64,000 nucleotides of DNA from Streptomyces platensis (lineage in GTDB: Bacteria; Actinomycetota; Actinomycetes; Streptomycetales; Streptomycetaceae), in NCBI RefSeq assembly GCF_008704855.1, contig NZ_CP023691.1:5394001-5458000 (forward strand), written 5' to 3'. Shown piece by piece: positions 7,953 through 18,320 of this stretch (the first letter of the stretch is position 1; each line of letters begins with the position of its first letter). The translations under genes were made by a program, and so were the position numbers. The notes beneath the pieces were generated by a model. The model made no database searches. It was not told where the DNA came from and was given only the letters and a program-made list of their open reading frames with translations.

Positions 7953-8046
7953 CGTGCCGCTCCTCCCCGCCGCCCGCGCGCCGCGGGCAGCCGCACGGTT
8001 CAACGATACGTATGTACGAACGGTTACGTACCGCGACGAGCAGGAG

Positions 8047-8862
8047 TCAGGCGCTCTGGGAGCCCTCGGAGCCCTGGATCCGGTCCTCCAGCACCGAGAT
8101 GTCGGCCGTGTCGCCGGGGGCGGGGGTCTTGCTGGAGACCGGGGTGTCGTAGTTGCTGAGCAGGATGGTGCCGGTCTGGTGGTCGACCTCGGCGGTGAGT
8201 TTCAGCGGGTAGTGCTTGCCGTCGATGGCCACGTAGAGGGTCTGGACGGCGCCCTGGGCCTTCTTGACGACGGGGAGGACGCGGGTGCCCTCGTGGGTGG
8301 TCGGGCGGCCCTTGGTGAGGGTGGGGGTGGCCGAGGGGGAGGGGGCGCCGGAGGGCGGGTTCTCGGGGGGTAGGGCGGACTTCTGGAACGCCCTGAGGTC
8401 GCAGGCCGCGGAGAGGTTGCCGAGGAAAGCGTTCTTGGTGGTGCCGTGCAGGAACGTGTCCTTGTATTTCTCGGCGGCGTCGCGGCCCTCGTTCCCGGGC
8501 AGCTGGCTTTTCCAGAAGGCGGCGTCCGGCTTCATCCAGACCTGGTTCCCGCGCTTGACGAGCTCGACGCGGCCGAGTGAGCCCTTGCTGATGGCGCCGG
8601 TGCAATTGCCGGCGCGGTCGAGGGTGAGGTCGAGTTTGGTGGGATCAGCACTGGTCTGGGTGCGCAACCGCAGGGATTTCGCGGCGACCAGCTGGTGGAG
8701 GGAATCGTCGGAGATCTGCTGGGCCGATTTGTTGGCGAGGTCGCCCTCGCCGCCGTCCGGATCCTCGGCCGCCGCGGCGCCGGTGCAGGCGGCCCCGGCG
8801 ATCAGGGCCGCGCCGCAGGTCAGGGCCGCGGTGGCGGTGGCGGCACGCCGTCTGCTGGTCAT
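8047..8862 (-). CDS. Secreted lipoprotein, LppX/LprG-like
   Basis: Lipoprotein of 271 residues. The signal peptide ends in the lipobox LIAGAAC (Cys about residue 26). The rest has the layout of actinobacterial LppX/LolA-like proteins: an early ISDDSLHQLVAAKSLRLRTQ segment, a central KRGNQVWMKPDAAFW strand pair, a Ser/Pro-rich loop, and a C-terminal half with YVAIDGKHYPLKL. Such proteins bind lipids or hydrophobic molecules outside the membrane; the ligand here is unknown. GGAGG lies 8 bases before the ATG. It is divergent from the choline operon. Confidence 0.8.
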   Translation of the reverse strand: MTSRRRAATATAALTCGAALIAGAACTGAAAAEDPDGGEGDLANKSAQQISDDSLHQLVAAKSLRLRTQTSADPTKLDLTLDRAGNCTGAISKGSLGRVELVKRGNQVWMKPDAAFWKSQLPGNEGRDAAEKYKDTFLHGTTKNAFLGNLSAACDLRAFQKSALPPENPPSGAPSPSATPTLTKGRPTTHEGTRVLPVVKKAQGAVQTLYVAIDGKHYPLKLTAEVDHQTGTILLSNYDTPVSSKTPAPGDTADISVLEDRIQGSEGSQSA

Positions 8863-9025
8863 CTGGGTACCTCCGGTCCCGAGGGGAAATGCAGCCTGGG
8901 ACATACGGCTATTCAGGGTACGTTCCGGGATATTCGGCCGCACGTTCAGTGAGTCGAGTCACTTTCCATGAATGTTTGGGCATAGGTCCGCAGCTTGGGG
9001 GGAGGGGTCCACGTTGCTGGTGACG

Positions 9026-9044
9026 CCAGTGGTTGCACCAGTGG
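9026..9044. promoter_or_regulatory. Direct repeat upstream of the betaine operon
   Basis: CCAGTGG occurs at 9026-9032 and again at 9038-9044, 12 bases apart, 33 bases before the aldehyde dehydrogenase GTG. A GTGA/TCAC inverted pair is seen further upstream near 8950. These could be binding sites for a regulator of the choline operon; none is encoded next to it. Confidence 0.3.
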
Positions 9045-9076
9045 GTACGAGATCGGTAACCGGAAGGCAGAACGAC

Positions 9077-10579
9077 GTGTCGTCAATCGAGACCATTCAC
9101 GTAGACGGGGTGTGGCAGGCCGCCGCAGCCGGCGAAACGCGGGAGGTCCTCGACCCCGCCGACGCGACGACGCTCCAGCTGGTGGCCGAGGGCGGTGCCG
9201 AGGACACCGACGCGGCGGTCGCGGCCGCCCGCCGGGCCTTCGACGAGGGCGACTGGCCCCGTACCGCCGTCGCCGAGCGCTCCGCGCTGCTCCGCCGGGT
9301 CGCCGACCTGCTCCAGCGCGACCGCGAGGAGATCGCCCTCATCGAGAGCCGGGACACCGGCAAGACGCTGGAGGAGGGCCGGGTCGACGTCGATGACGTC
9401 ACCAACGCCTTCCGGTACTTCGCCGACCTGGTGATGAACGAGAGCGGCGGCCGGGTCGTCGACGCCGGTTCGCCCGACGTGCACAGCGTGGTCGTGCACG
9501 AGCCGGTCGGTGTGTGCGCGCTCATCACGCCGTGGAACTACCCCCTGCTCCAGGCCAGTTGGAAGATCGCGCCGGCCCTCGCGGCCGGCAACACTTTTGT
9601 GATCAAGCCCAGCGAGGTCACCCCGCTGTCGACCGTGCACCTGATCAAGCTGCTGGTCGAGGCCGGGCTGCCGGCCGGGGTCGCCAACATCGTCACCGGC
9701 GCGGGCCTGCCGGTCGGCCAGCGGCTCGCCGAGCACCCGGACGTCGACCTGTTCTCCTTCACCGGTGGCCTGGTCAGCGGGACGAAGGCGGGCGCGGCCG
9801 CGGTCTCCGGCGCCAAGAAGATCGCGCTGGAGCTGGGCGGCAAGAACCCGAATGTGGTGTTCGCGGACTCCTGCGCCACCGAAGAAGGCTTTGACACCGC
9901 TGTCGACCAGGCGCTGAACGCCGCGTTCATCCACAGCGGCCAGGTCTGCTCGGCCGGTGCCCGGCTGATCATCGAGGAGTCGGTGCGCGACCGCTTCGTC
10001 TCCGAGCTCGCCCGCCGGGCCGAGAAGATCAAGCTCGGCCGGGGCACCGAAAACGGTGTCGAGTGCGGTCCGCTGGTCTCCCAGCAGCAGCTCGACAAGG
10101 TCGAGGCCTACGTCGCCTCGGCGCTGGCCGAGGGCGCCCAGCTGCGCTGCGGCGGAGCCCGGCCCGAGCCGTCGGACGTCCGTCCGGCCGCCGGCTACTT
10201 CTACGCGCCGACCGTGCTCGACGGCTGCCACCGCGAGATGAAGGTGGTCCGTGAGGAGACCTTCGGCCCGATCCTGACGGTGGAGACCTTCACCACCGAG
10301 GACGAGGCCGTGGCGCTCGCCAACGACACCGAGTACGGCCTGGCCGGTGCGGTCTTCTCGGCCGACACCGCGCGGGCCCGCCGGGTCGCCGCGCGGCTGC
10401 GGCACGGCACGGTCTGGATCAACGACTACCACCCCTACCTTCCGCAGGCGGAGTGGGGCGGCTTCGGCAAGTCCGGCATCGGACGGGAATTGGGTCCCGC
10501 GGGTCTGGACGAGTACCGCGAGAGCAAGCACATTTACGAAAACCTCCGGCCGGAGCCGGTGCGCTGGTTCGCGGGCTGA
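9077..10579 (+). CDS. betB: Betaine aldehyde dehydrogenase
   Basis: NAD(P)-dependent aldehyde dehydrogenase of 500 residues, most likely oxidising betaine aldehyde to glycine betaine, judged from its neighbour choline oxidase. Catalytic glutamate is in LELGGKNP (E252) and the nucleophile in SGQVCSAG (C291). TPWNYPLLQASWKIAPALA and FTGG are the expected cofactor-site motifs. It starts with GTG at 9077 behind GGAAGG. It is first in the operon running to 16464. The symbol is by context; the GbsA subgroup is equally possible. Confidence 0.9.
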   Translation: MSSIETIHVDGVWQAAAAGETREVLDPADATTLQLVAEGGAEDTDAAVAAARRAFDEGDWPRTAVAERSALLRRVADLLQRDREEIALIESRDTGKTLEEGRVDVDDVTNAFRYFADLVMNESGGRVVDAGSPDVHSVVVHEPVGVCALITPWNYPLLQASWKIAPALAAGNTFVIKPSEVTPLSTVHLIKLLVEAGLPAGVANIVTGAGLPVGQRLAEHPDVDLFSFTGGLVSGTKAGAAAVSGAKKIALELGGKNPNVVFADSCATEEGFDTAVDQALNAAFIHSGQVCSAGARLIIEESVRDRFVSELARRAEKIKLGRGTENGVECGPLVSQQQLDKVEAYVASALAEGAQLRCGGARPEPSDVRPAAGYFYAPTVLDGCHREMKVVREETFGPILTVETFTTEDEAVALANDTEYGLAGAVFSADTARARRVAARLRHGTVWINDYHPYLPQAEWGGFGKSGIGRELGPAGLDEYRESKHIYENLRPEPVRWFAG

Positions 10580-10636
10580 CCCCCGCCCTCCTTGGCACCA
10601 CCCGCACCACGCACGTTGTAAGAAGGAGCACCCCCA

Positions 10637-12177
10637 ATGCCTGTGTATGACTATGTCGTAGTCGGCGGCGGCACCGCCGGTTCCGTCATCGCCTCCCGCC
10701 TCACCGAGGACCCGGACGTCACCGTCGCCGTCATCGAGGGTGGCCCGTCCGACATCGACCGCGAGGACGTGCTGACGCTGCGCAAGTGGCTCGGCCTGCT
10801 CGGCGGCGAGCTGGACTACGAGTACACGACCACCGAGCAGCCGCGCGGCAACTCGCACATCCTGCACAGCCGCGCCAAGGTGCTCGGCGGGTGCTCCTCC
10901 CACAACACGCTGATCTCCTTCAAGCCCCTGCCGTCCGACTGGGACGAGTGGGAGGAGGCGGGAGCCAAGGGCTGGAACGCCAAGGCGATGGACCCGTACT
11001 TCGGCAAGCTGCGCAACAACATCGTGCGGGTGGCGAAGAAGGACCAGAACCAGATCGCCACCGACTGGATCGAGGCCACCAAGACGGCCCTCGGCGTCCC
11101 CGAGGTCGTCGGCTTCAACGACCAGCCCTTCGACGAGGGCGTCGGCTTCTTCGACCTCTCCTACCACCCGGAGAACAACAAGCGCTCCTCCGCTTCCGTC
11201 GCCTACCTCCACCCGCACATCGAGGCCGGCGACCGCCCGAACCTCACGCTGATGCTGGAGACCTGGGCGCACAAGCTGGAGCTGGACGGCACCACCGCCA
11301 AGGGCGTCCACGTCCGCACGAAGGACGGCGAGGAGGTCTATGTCGAGGCCGCCCGCGAGGTGCTGGTCTGCGCCGGCGCCGTCGACACCCCGCGGCTGCT
11401 GATGCACTCCGGTATCGGGCCGAAGAAGGACCTGGAGGCGCTCGGTCTGCCGTGCGTGCTCGACCTGCCGGGCGTCGGGGAGAACCTGATCGACCACCCC
11501 GAGTCGGTGATCGTCTGGGAGACCGAGGGACCGATCCCGGGCAACTCCGCGATGGACTCCGACGCGGGCCTCTTCGTCAAGCGGGACCCGGAGCACAAGG
11601 GCCCCGACCTGATGTTCCACTTCTACCAGATCCCGTTCACCGACAACCCCGAGCGACTGGGCTACGAGCGCCCCGAGCACGGCGTGTCGATGACCCCGAA
11701 CATCCCCAAGTCCCGCTCCCGCGGCCGCCTCTACCTCACCTCCGCGGACCCCGAGGCCAAGCCGGCCCTCGACTTCCGCTACTTCGAGGACGAGGACGAC
11801 TACGACGGCCAGACCCTCGTCGACGGCGTCAAGCTGGCCCGCAAGATCGCCCAGGCCGAGCCGTTCGCCAAGTGGCTCAAGCGGGAGGTCTTCCCCGGCC
11901 CCGAGGTCACCGACGACGCGGAGATCAGTGAGCTGGTGCGGAAGGCGGCCCACACCGTCTACCACCCGGCCGGCACCTGCAAGATGGGCGCCGCCGATGA
12001 CCAACTCGCCGTCGTCGACCCCGAGTTGAAGATCCGCGGGCTGTCCGGCATCCGGATCGCCGACGCCTCCGTCTTCCCGACGATGCCCGCGGTCAACCCG
12101 ATGCTGGGCGTGCTCATGGTGGGGGAGAAGTGCGCTGAACTGCTCCATAAGGCTCCGACCCAAGGAGGTGATGCGTG

Positions 12178-12178
<1 letters not shown>
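10637..12178 (+). CDS. Choline oxidase-like GMC flavoenzyme
   Basis: GMC oxidoreductase of 513 residues resembling actinobacterial choline oxidase, which turns choline into betaine aldehyde and onward to betaine. The FAD-binding motif is VVVGGGTAGS near the N-terminus. GGCSSHN contains His89, at the position that carries covalently bound FAD in choline oxidase. HPAGTCKMG (His443) and NPMLGVLMVGEKCAE (Asn487) match the catalytic His/Asn pair. AAGAAGGAG precedes the ATG. Its stop overlaps the next start by one base (TGATG). The alternative is a choline dehydrogenase of the BetA type, but the SSHN motif favours the oxidase branch. Confidence 0.88.
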
Positions 12179-13310
<1,132 letters not shown>

Positions 13311-13311
<1 letters not shown>

Positions 13312-13481
13312 TGTACGCCGCCACCACCCACCGCGGCGCCGTGCGCGCCGTCGGTTCCAGAGCTCCCGCGGCCACGCCGCGGGCCCGGCTGCGCGCCACC
13401 CTCCTGCGCCGCTGGCGCGAGGCCCAGCGCTGCGCCGCCCTGAACATCCCCACGGGCACGGTGAAGAGGGGGCGCGCATGA
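13311..13481 (+). CDS. Small Arg/Ala-rich ORF coupled between transporter ATPase and permease genes
   Basis: A 56-residue ORF fills the gap between ATPase and permease genes exactly. Its ATG shares a base with the ATPase stop (TGATG at 13309-13313), and its TGA overlaps the permease ATG (ATGA at 13478-13481). The product is basic (MYAATTHRGAVRAVGS at the start, VKRGRA at the end) with a possible short helix LLRRWREAQRCAALN. No membrane segment or known domain is visible. The double overlap argues for real translation, either as a small protein or as a leader that carries ribosomes to the permease start. Confidence 0.55.
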
Positions 13482-15469
13482 GCATCACGCCCCCCATCGC
13501 GGTACGCCCGCTGAGCGATGCCAAACGGCCCGGCCCCCTGCGGGCGGTGCGGCAGTTCCCCGCCCTGAGCAAGCTCCTGCTGCTCGTCCTCGCCGCGGCG
13601 GTCCTGGTGCCGCTGCTGGCCACCAAGTACGGCGCCACCTGGCCGTCCTCGCTGACCGTCGATGTCTCCGGCCCGCTCGGCAAGACCAGCGACTGGATCA
13701 TCGACAACCGCGACAGCCACTGGCTGTTCGTCTACTTCCTCGGTCACCTCAGCAACGCCGTGGTGATCTCGGTACGCGCGGTCTACATGCTGCTGCTCGC
13801 GCTCGGCTGGACCGGTGTGACCGCCGGTGTCACGCTGATCGCCTGGCGCGTCGCCGGTCTCCGTATCGCCGCCATCTCACTGATCTCCTTCCTGGTCAGC
13901 GGCCTGCTGGGGATGTGGGTCCCGACCATGCAGACCCTCGCCCTGATGGTCGTGGCGGTGATCTTCTCGGTCGTCGTCGGCGCCCTGCTGGGCCTGGCCG
14001 GCGGCCTGTCCGAGCGGCTGTTCCGCGTCCTGCGCCCGGTCCTGGACACCATGCAGGTGCTCCCGGCCTTCGCCTATCTCCTGCCCGTGGTGCTGGTCTT
14101 CGGCATCGGCGTCCCCGCCGCGCTGCTGGCCACCGTCATCTACGCGGCTCCGCCGATGGCGCGGCTCACCGCGCTGGGTCTGCGCGGCGCCGACCCCGGC
14201 GTCCTGGAAGCGGTCTCCTCGCTCGGCGCCACCGGACGGCAGCGGCTGCTGACCGCCCGCCTGCCGCTGGCCCGTAAGGAACTCCTCCTCGGCGTCAACC
14301 AGTCGATCATGATGGCGCTGGGCATGGTCGTGATCGCCTCGATGATCGGCGCCGCCGGTCTCGGTGACCGCGTCTACCAGGCCCTCGCCTCGGTCGACGT
14401 CGGTGCCGCGCTCGCCGCCGCCATCCCGATCGTGCTGCTGGCCATCGTCATGGACCGCACCACGGCCGCGGCCGGTGAGCGTCTCGGCGCCGGTACCTCC
14501 GCCCCCGGCCCGGCGTGGCTGCGTGGCTGGCAGGCCTGGACCGGCATCGCCGTGGTCACCGCCGTGCTCGCGCTGGCCGGCCGGCTGAGCGGTTCGCTGG
14601 TGTGGCCGGGTGCCTGGGCCGTGGACCTCGCCCGCCCCGTCAACGACTTCAAGGAGTGGATGGTCGACCACCTCTACTCCGGCGTCCCGGTCATCGGCGG
14701 CACCGCCGACTGGGCCGAGCACTTCACCAACTGGGTGCTCAACCCGCTGCGGGACGGCCTGACCGCGCTGCCCTGGTACGGCACGCTGCTCATCGTCGCC
14801 GCGCTGGCCTGGCTCATCGGCACCTGGCGCACCGCGCTGACCGCCGTTCTCGCGATGGCCGCCATCGGTGTGCTCGGCGTGTGGAAGCCGTCGATGAACA
14901 CCCTGTCCCAGGTGCTCGCCGCGCTGGTGGTGACCCTGGTGCTGGGCTTCGGCGTCGGCATCCTCGCCGCCGGCAGCAAGCGCCTGGAGGCGATCCTGCG
15001 GCCGGTCCTGGACGTCATGCAGACCATGCCGCAGTTCGTCTACCTCATCCCGGTGGTCGCGCTGTTCGCCGTGGGCCGCGCCCCGGCGGCCGCCGCGGCG
15101 GTCGTCTACGCGCTGCCCGCCGTCATCCGCATCACCACCCAGGGCCTGCGCCAGGTCGACCCGGGCGCCATGGAGGCCGCCCGCTCGCTGGGCGCCACCC
15201 GCTGGCAGATTCTGCGCCAGGTCCAGCTCCCGCTGGCCCGGCCGGCGCTGCTGCTCGCCGTCAACCAGGGCGTGGTCCTGGTCCTCGCCGTCGTCATCAT
15301 CGGCGGCCTGGTCGGCGGCGGTGCCCTCGGCTACGACGTCGTCACCGGCCTCGCCACCGGAGACCTGGCCCTCGGCCTGGTCGCGGGTGTGGCCATCGTG
15401 TGCCTGGGCCTGATGCTGGACCGGGTCACCCAGCCCACGGAACGCCGCACCACGGGGAAGGGAGTCTGA
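13478..15469 (+). CDS. proW: Glycine betaine ABC transporter, double permease
   Basis: Membrane permease of 663 residues containing two complete ProW-like halves. Each half has several membrane helices and the ATPase-contact loop: EAVSSLGATGRQRLLTARLP (about 242-261) in the first and EAARSLGATRWQILRQVQLP in the second. Related segments LRPVLDTMQVLPAF and LRPVLDVMQTMPQF confirm the internal duplication. Most ProW proteins carry one half and form a homodimer, so this single chain probably forms the whole translocation pore. The start overlaps the small ORF stop. It is followed after 2 bases by the binding-protein gene. Confidence 0.93.
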   Translation: MSITPPIAVRPLSDAKRPGPLRAVRQFPALSKLLLLVLAAAVLVPLLATKYGATWPSSLTVDVSGPLGKTSDWIIDNRDSHWLFVYFLGHLSNAVVISVRAVYMLLLALGWTGVTAGVTLIAWRVAGLRIAAISLISFLVSGLLGMWVPTMQTLALMVVAVIFSVVVGALLGLAGGLSERLFRVLRPVLDTMQVLPAFAYLLPVVLVFGIGVPAALLATVIYAAPPMARLTALGLRGADPGVLEAVSSLGATGRQRLLTARLPLARKELLLGVNQSIMMALGMVVIASMIGAAGLGDRVYQALASVDVGAALAAAIPIVLLAIVMDRTTAAAGERLGAGTSAPGPAWLRGWQAWTGIAVVTAVLALAGRLSGSLVWPGAWAVDLARPVNDFKEWMVDHLYSGVPVIGGTADWAEHFTNWVLNPLRDGLTALPWYGTLLIVAALAWLIGTWRTALTAVLAMAAIGVLGVWKPSMNTLSQVLAALVVTLVLGFGVGILAAGSKRLEAILRPVLDVMQTMPQFVYLIPVVALFAVGRAPAAAAAVVYALPAVIRITTQGLRQVDPGAMEAARSLGATRWQILRQVQLPLARPALLLAVNQGVVLVLAVVIIGGLVGGGALGYDVVTGLATGDLALGLVAGVAIVCLGLMLDRVTQPTERRTTGKGV

Positions 15470-15471
15470 CC

Positions 15472-16464
15472 ATGTCCCGTAAGCGCACCATGATCATCGG
15501 GACGGCCGCGCTGGCCGGCACGGCGGTCCTCTCCCTCTCCCTGTCCTCCTGCGGCAAGGCCGACATGACCAAGCAGGTCTCGCCGTTCGCGGCGGCCAAG
15601 GGCTCCAAGTCGGTCACGCTGTCGGTGCAGACCTGGGTCGGCGCCCAGTCCAATGTCGCGGTCGCCAAGTACCTTCTTGAACACAAGATGGGCTACCACG
15701 TCGACACCGTCCAGGTGGACGAGATCCCCGCCTGGGACGCCCTCAGCCAGGGCCGGGTCGACGCGATCCTGGAGGACTGGGGCCACCCCGAGCAGGAACA
15801 GCGGTACGTCAAGGACAAGAAGACGATCACGGCGGGCGGCGGCAACGGCGTCACCGGCCACATCGGCTGGTATGTCCCCAAGTACTGGGCGGACAAGCAC
15901 CCCGAGGTCACCAACTGGAAGAACCTCAATAAGTTCGCCAAGCAGCTCCGTACCTCGGAGAGCGGCAACAAGGGCCAGCTGATGGACGGTTCGCCGTCCT
16001 ATGTCACCAATGACAAGGCGCTGGTGAAGAACCTCAACCTCGACTACGAGGTCGTCTTCGCGGGCTCCGAGGCGGCGCAGATCACCCAGATCCAGCAGTT
16101 CGCCAAGCAGAAGAAGCCCTTCCTGACGTACTGGTACGAGCCGCAGTGGCTCTTCAATCAGGTGCCGATGGTGGAGGTCAAGCTCCCCAAGTACACCGAT
16201 GCCTGTGCGGAGAAGGGCGCCAAGGACCCCACGTCCATCGACTGCGCCTATCCGACCACGCCCCTCCAGAAGTACTTCAACACGGAATTCGCCAAGAAGG
16301 GCGGCAGTGCCGCGGCGTTCCTGAAGGACTTCAAGTGGACCAAGGACGACCAGAACGAGGTCTCCGAGTCGATCGCCTCGGGCGGTCTGTCCGCCGACGA
16401 GGCGGCGAAGCGCTGGGTGGACAAGCACCCGGACGTCTGGAAGAAGTGGCTGACCAAGAAGTAG
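15472..16464 (+). CDS. Glycine betaine-binding lipoprotein
   Basis: Substrate-binding protein of the OpuAC type, 330 residues. The signal peptide ends in LSLSSC, giving a lipid-anchored Cys near residue 27. The mature part shows the betaine-binding fold, with TVQVDEIPAWDALSQGRVDA, ILEDWGHPEQ and a Trp-rich YWYEPQWLF loop that would supply aromatic-cage residues. GGGAG lies upstream of the ATG. It is last in the operon and followed by a strong hairpin at 16487-16521. Confidence 0.93.
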   Translation: MSRKRTMIIGTAALAGTAVLSLSLSSCGKADMTKQVSPFAAAKGSKSVTLSVQTWVGAQSNVAVAKYLLEHKMGYHVDTVQVDEIPAWDALSQGRVDAILEDWGHPEQEQRYVKDKKTITAGGGNGVTGHIGWYVPKYWADKHPEVTNWKNLNKFAKQLRTSESGNKGQLMDGSPSYVTNDKALVKNLNLDYEVVFAGSEAAQITQIQQFAKQKKPFLTYWYEPQWLFNQVPMVEVKLPKYTDACAEKGAKDPTSIDCAYPTTPLQKYFNTEFAKKGGSAAAFLKDFKWTKDDQNEVSESIASGGLSADEAAKRWVDKHPDVWKKWLTKK

Positions 16465-16486
16465 CCGCAGGGAAAGCGCGGAACCC

Positions 16487-16521
16487 CGCGGGCAGTCGCA
16501 CGATGTGTGCGGCTGCCCGCG
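16487..16521 (+). terminator. Hairpin terminator after the betaine operon
   Basis: A 15-bp stem, CGCGGGCAGTCGCAC (16487-16501) with GTGCGGCTGCCCGCG (16507-16521), contains one G-U pair and a 5-base loop. It begins 22 bases after the binding-protein stop codon. Confidence 0.85.
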
Positions 16522-16640
16522 AGCGCGTTCCGGGGCCTTGCGCGCCGGCCTTACCCGTTCGGGTGGCGGGTGGCGAACCACCGCACGGCGCGGCGCCCGG
16601 CCCAGAAGGCTGGGCAGCCGTCACCGACGAAAGGCCCGTC

Positions 16641-16853
16641 ATGCCGCTGCCGCCGACCTGCCCCACGCCCGACTGCGACGACCGGCTGTGGAAGGACACC
16701 GCGCACACCAGCACCGACTGGGACAACTGGCGCTGGTGGTGCTGCCGTTGCCGCAAGCAGTGGTACCCCACGGCAGAACAGCTCCAGGACTTCCGCTACG
16801 GAACGAGCCGGCCCGCCGCGGCCCACCGGGACCCGCGGGCGGCCCACCGGTAG
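16641..16853 (+). CDS. Small zinc-ribbon-like protein
   Basis: A 70-residue protein with CPTPDC (C-x4-C) near the N-terminus and WWCCRC in the middle, a pattern fitting a small zinc-binding ribbon. Aromatic residues cluster around the second knuckle (TDWDNWRWW and KQWYPTAEQL). The start at 16641 has AAAGG about 7 bases upstream; the alternative GTG at 16620 has none. No partner is evident. The function is unknown. Confidence 0.6.
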   Translation: MPLPPTCPTPDCDDRLWKDTAHTSTDWDNWRWWCCRCRKQWYPTAEQLQDFRYGTSRPAAAHRDPRAAHR

Positions 16854-16925
16854 GCGGGGTTTCGGGGTGCGTCAACCACGGCGGCGGAAGCGGATTGCGC
16901 TCGGCAGGACGCCCCGCCCCTCACC

Positions 16926-17900
16926 TCACCCCACCCGCAGCAGCAGCTTGCCGGTGCTCTGGCGGCTGCCGATCAGCCGGTGCGCCTCGGCGGCCTCGGC
17001 GAGCGGGAATTCGGCGGTGACGGGAAGCTCCACGGTGCCGTCGGTGACCGTACGGAAGGCCCGTTCGGCCAGCGCGCGCAGCGCGTCCGGTGCCGTCCTG
17101 GCCAGGGCCAGGATGGAGAAGCCCGCGACCGACCGTCCGCTCGGGTACAGCTCGGGCTGCCCCACCTGCCACGGCTCGGCGGAACTCGCGTTACCGAACG
17201 AGACCAGGCGGCCGAAGACGGCCAGGGAGCCCAGGCCGCGCCGGAAGGTGTCGCCGCCGACGGGGTCCAGCGCGAGGTCGACGCCCCGTCCGCCGGTGGC
17301 GCGGCGCACCTCCGCCGCGAAGTCCGGGCCCACGAACACCTCGTCGTAGCCGTACTTCCGTGCGTACCCGGCCTTGGCCGCCGTCGAGACGACGCCGAGG
17401 ACGGCCCCCGCGCCCGCCGCCTTCGCCAGCTGGCCGACGACCGTCCCGATCCCGCCCGCCGCGCCCTGCACCAGCACGGTCTCGCCCGCCCGCAGCCGGC
17501 CCACCTCGTGCACCAGGGCATGCGCGGTGGGCAACACCGTCGGCAGGGTGGCCGCGCGACGGAGGTCCATCCCCTCCGGGAGCGGGAACACGGTTGCCGC
17601 GGCGGCGACGACGGTCTCCGCGTACCCGCCCCCGTCCGTGAGTGCCGCGACCTCCTGCCCCGGCCGCAGCCCCGTGACCTCCGCGCCGACCGCACGCACC
17701 CGTCCGGAGACCTCCAGGCCCGGCCGGAACGGCAGGGACGGGACGCGGTAGCCCTCCGCGCGGGCCTTGAGGTCCGCGAAGTTCACCCCGGCGTAGACGA
17801 CATCGATACTCACCTGCCCGGGACCGGGCTCGGGCACGGCCCGCTCCACGGCCGTCAGGACTTCCGGGCCGCCGTACTCCTGGAACTCAACCGCACGCAT
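16926..17900 (-). CDS. Zinc-independent MDR oxidoreductase (quinone oxidoreductase-like)
   Basis: NADPH-dependent medium-chain reductase of 324 residues. It opens with MRAVEFQEYGGPEVL, typical of the quinone oxidoreductase branch. It has YAGVNFADLKAR, the nucleotide-binding VQGAAGGIGTVVGQLAKAAG and LDPVGG. It lacks the catalytic zinc cysteines of alcohol dehydrogenases. The electron acceptor is not predictable. It is divergent from the ArsR-like regulator at 17991, with a set of inverted half-sites between them, so that regulator probably controls it. Confidence 0.9.
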   Translation of the reverse strand: MRAVEFQEYGGPEVLTAVERAVPEPGPGQVSIDVVYAGVNFADLKARAEGYRVPSLPFRPGLEVSGRVRAVGAEVTGLRPGQEVAALTDGGGYAETVVAAAATVFPLPEGMDLRRAATLPTVLPTAHALVHEVGRLRAGETVLVQGAAGGIGTVVGQLAKAAGAGAVLGVVSTAAKAGYARKYGYDEVFVGPDFAAEVRRATGGRGVDLALDPVGGDTFRRGLGSLAVFGRLVSFGNASSAEPWQVGQPELYPSGRSVAGFSILALARTAPDALRALAERAFRTVTDGTVELPVTAEFPLAEAAEAHRLIGSRQSTGKLLLRVG

Positions 17901-17920
17901 GACTGCACACGCCCCTTATG

Positions 17921-17971
17921 AGTGTTCAATGGAAAGCGAACACTGCGACTGTATGATCGGCATCGAACACT
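17921..17971. promoter_or_regulatory. Operator with three AGTGTTC/GAACACT half-sites
   Basis: AGTGTTC (17921-17927) and its exact reverse complement GAACACT (17938-17944) are separated by 10 bases. A second GAACACT occurs at 17965-17971. The array covers the space between the divergent oxidoreductase and ArsR-type genes, and a TATGAT (-10-like, 17952-17957) lies between the half-sites. This is the expected position for autoregulation by the ArsR-like protein. Confidence 0.6.
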
Positions 17972-17990
17972 TGGCAAGGGGGATCGAGAC

Positions 17991-18320
17991 GTGCCGGACC
18001 GCAGCAGCCACCGCGCCGAGCCGGTGCACACCCACCCCGACGACGTCCCGATCGAGACCGCGCTCGCCGCGCTCGCCGATCCCGTACGGCTCCAGCTCGT
18101 CCGCGAGTTGGCCGGGTCCGCCGCCTGGACGCACAGCTGCGGCAGCTTCCGTGTCCCGGTCGGCAAAGCGGCCCTCAGTCACCACTTCGCGGTGCTGCGC
18201 GCCGCCGGTCTGGTGGAGCAGCGCGACCAGGGACCCAAGCGCCTCAACCGCCTGCGCCGCGAGGAGTTCGACACCCGCTTCCCGGGCCTGCTCCACCTGG
18301 TGCTGCGAGAGGAGGCGTAG
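17991..18320 (+). CDS. ArsR-like winged-helix regulator
   Basis: Protein of 109 residues with an ArsR-type winged helix: the ALAALADPVRLQLVRELAGS segment, the recognition region KAALSHHFAVLRAAGLVEQR, then a wing with GPKRLNRLRREEF. Only one Cys is present (HSCGSF), so a classical metal site is unlikely. The GTG start is preceded by AAGGGGG. It is divergent from the quinone oxidoreductase, and the half-sites at 17921-17971 are its likely target. Confidence 0.88.
   Translation: MPDRSSHRAEPVHTHPDDVPIETALAALADPVRLQLVRELAGSAAWTHSCGSFRVPVGKAALSHHFAVLRAAGLVEQRDQGPKRLNRLRREEFDTRFPGLLHLVLREEA

Noticed and set aside
9083..12163. Antisense frame of 1026 codons across the betaine genes
   Set aside because: It is a codon-bias shadow of two clear enzymes on the plus strand; the product has no recognisable domain.
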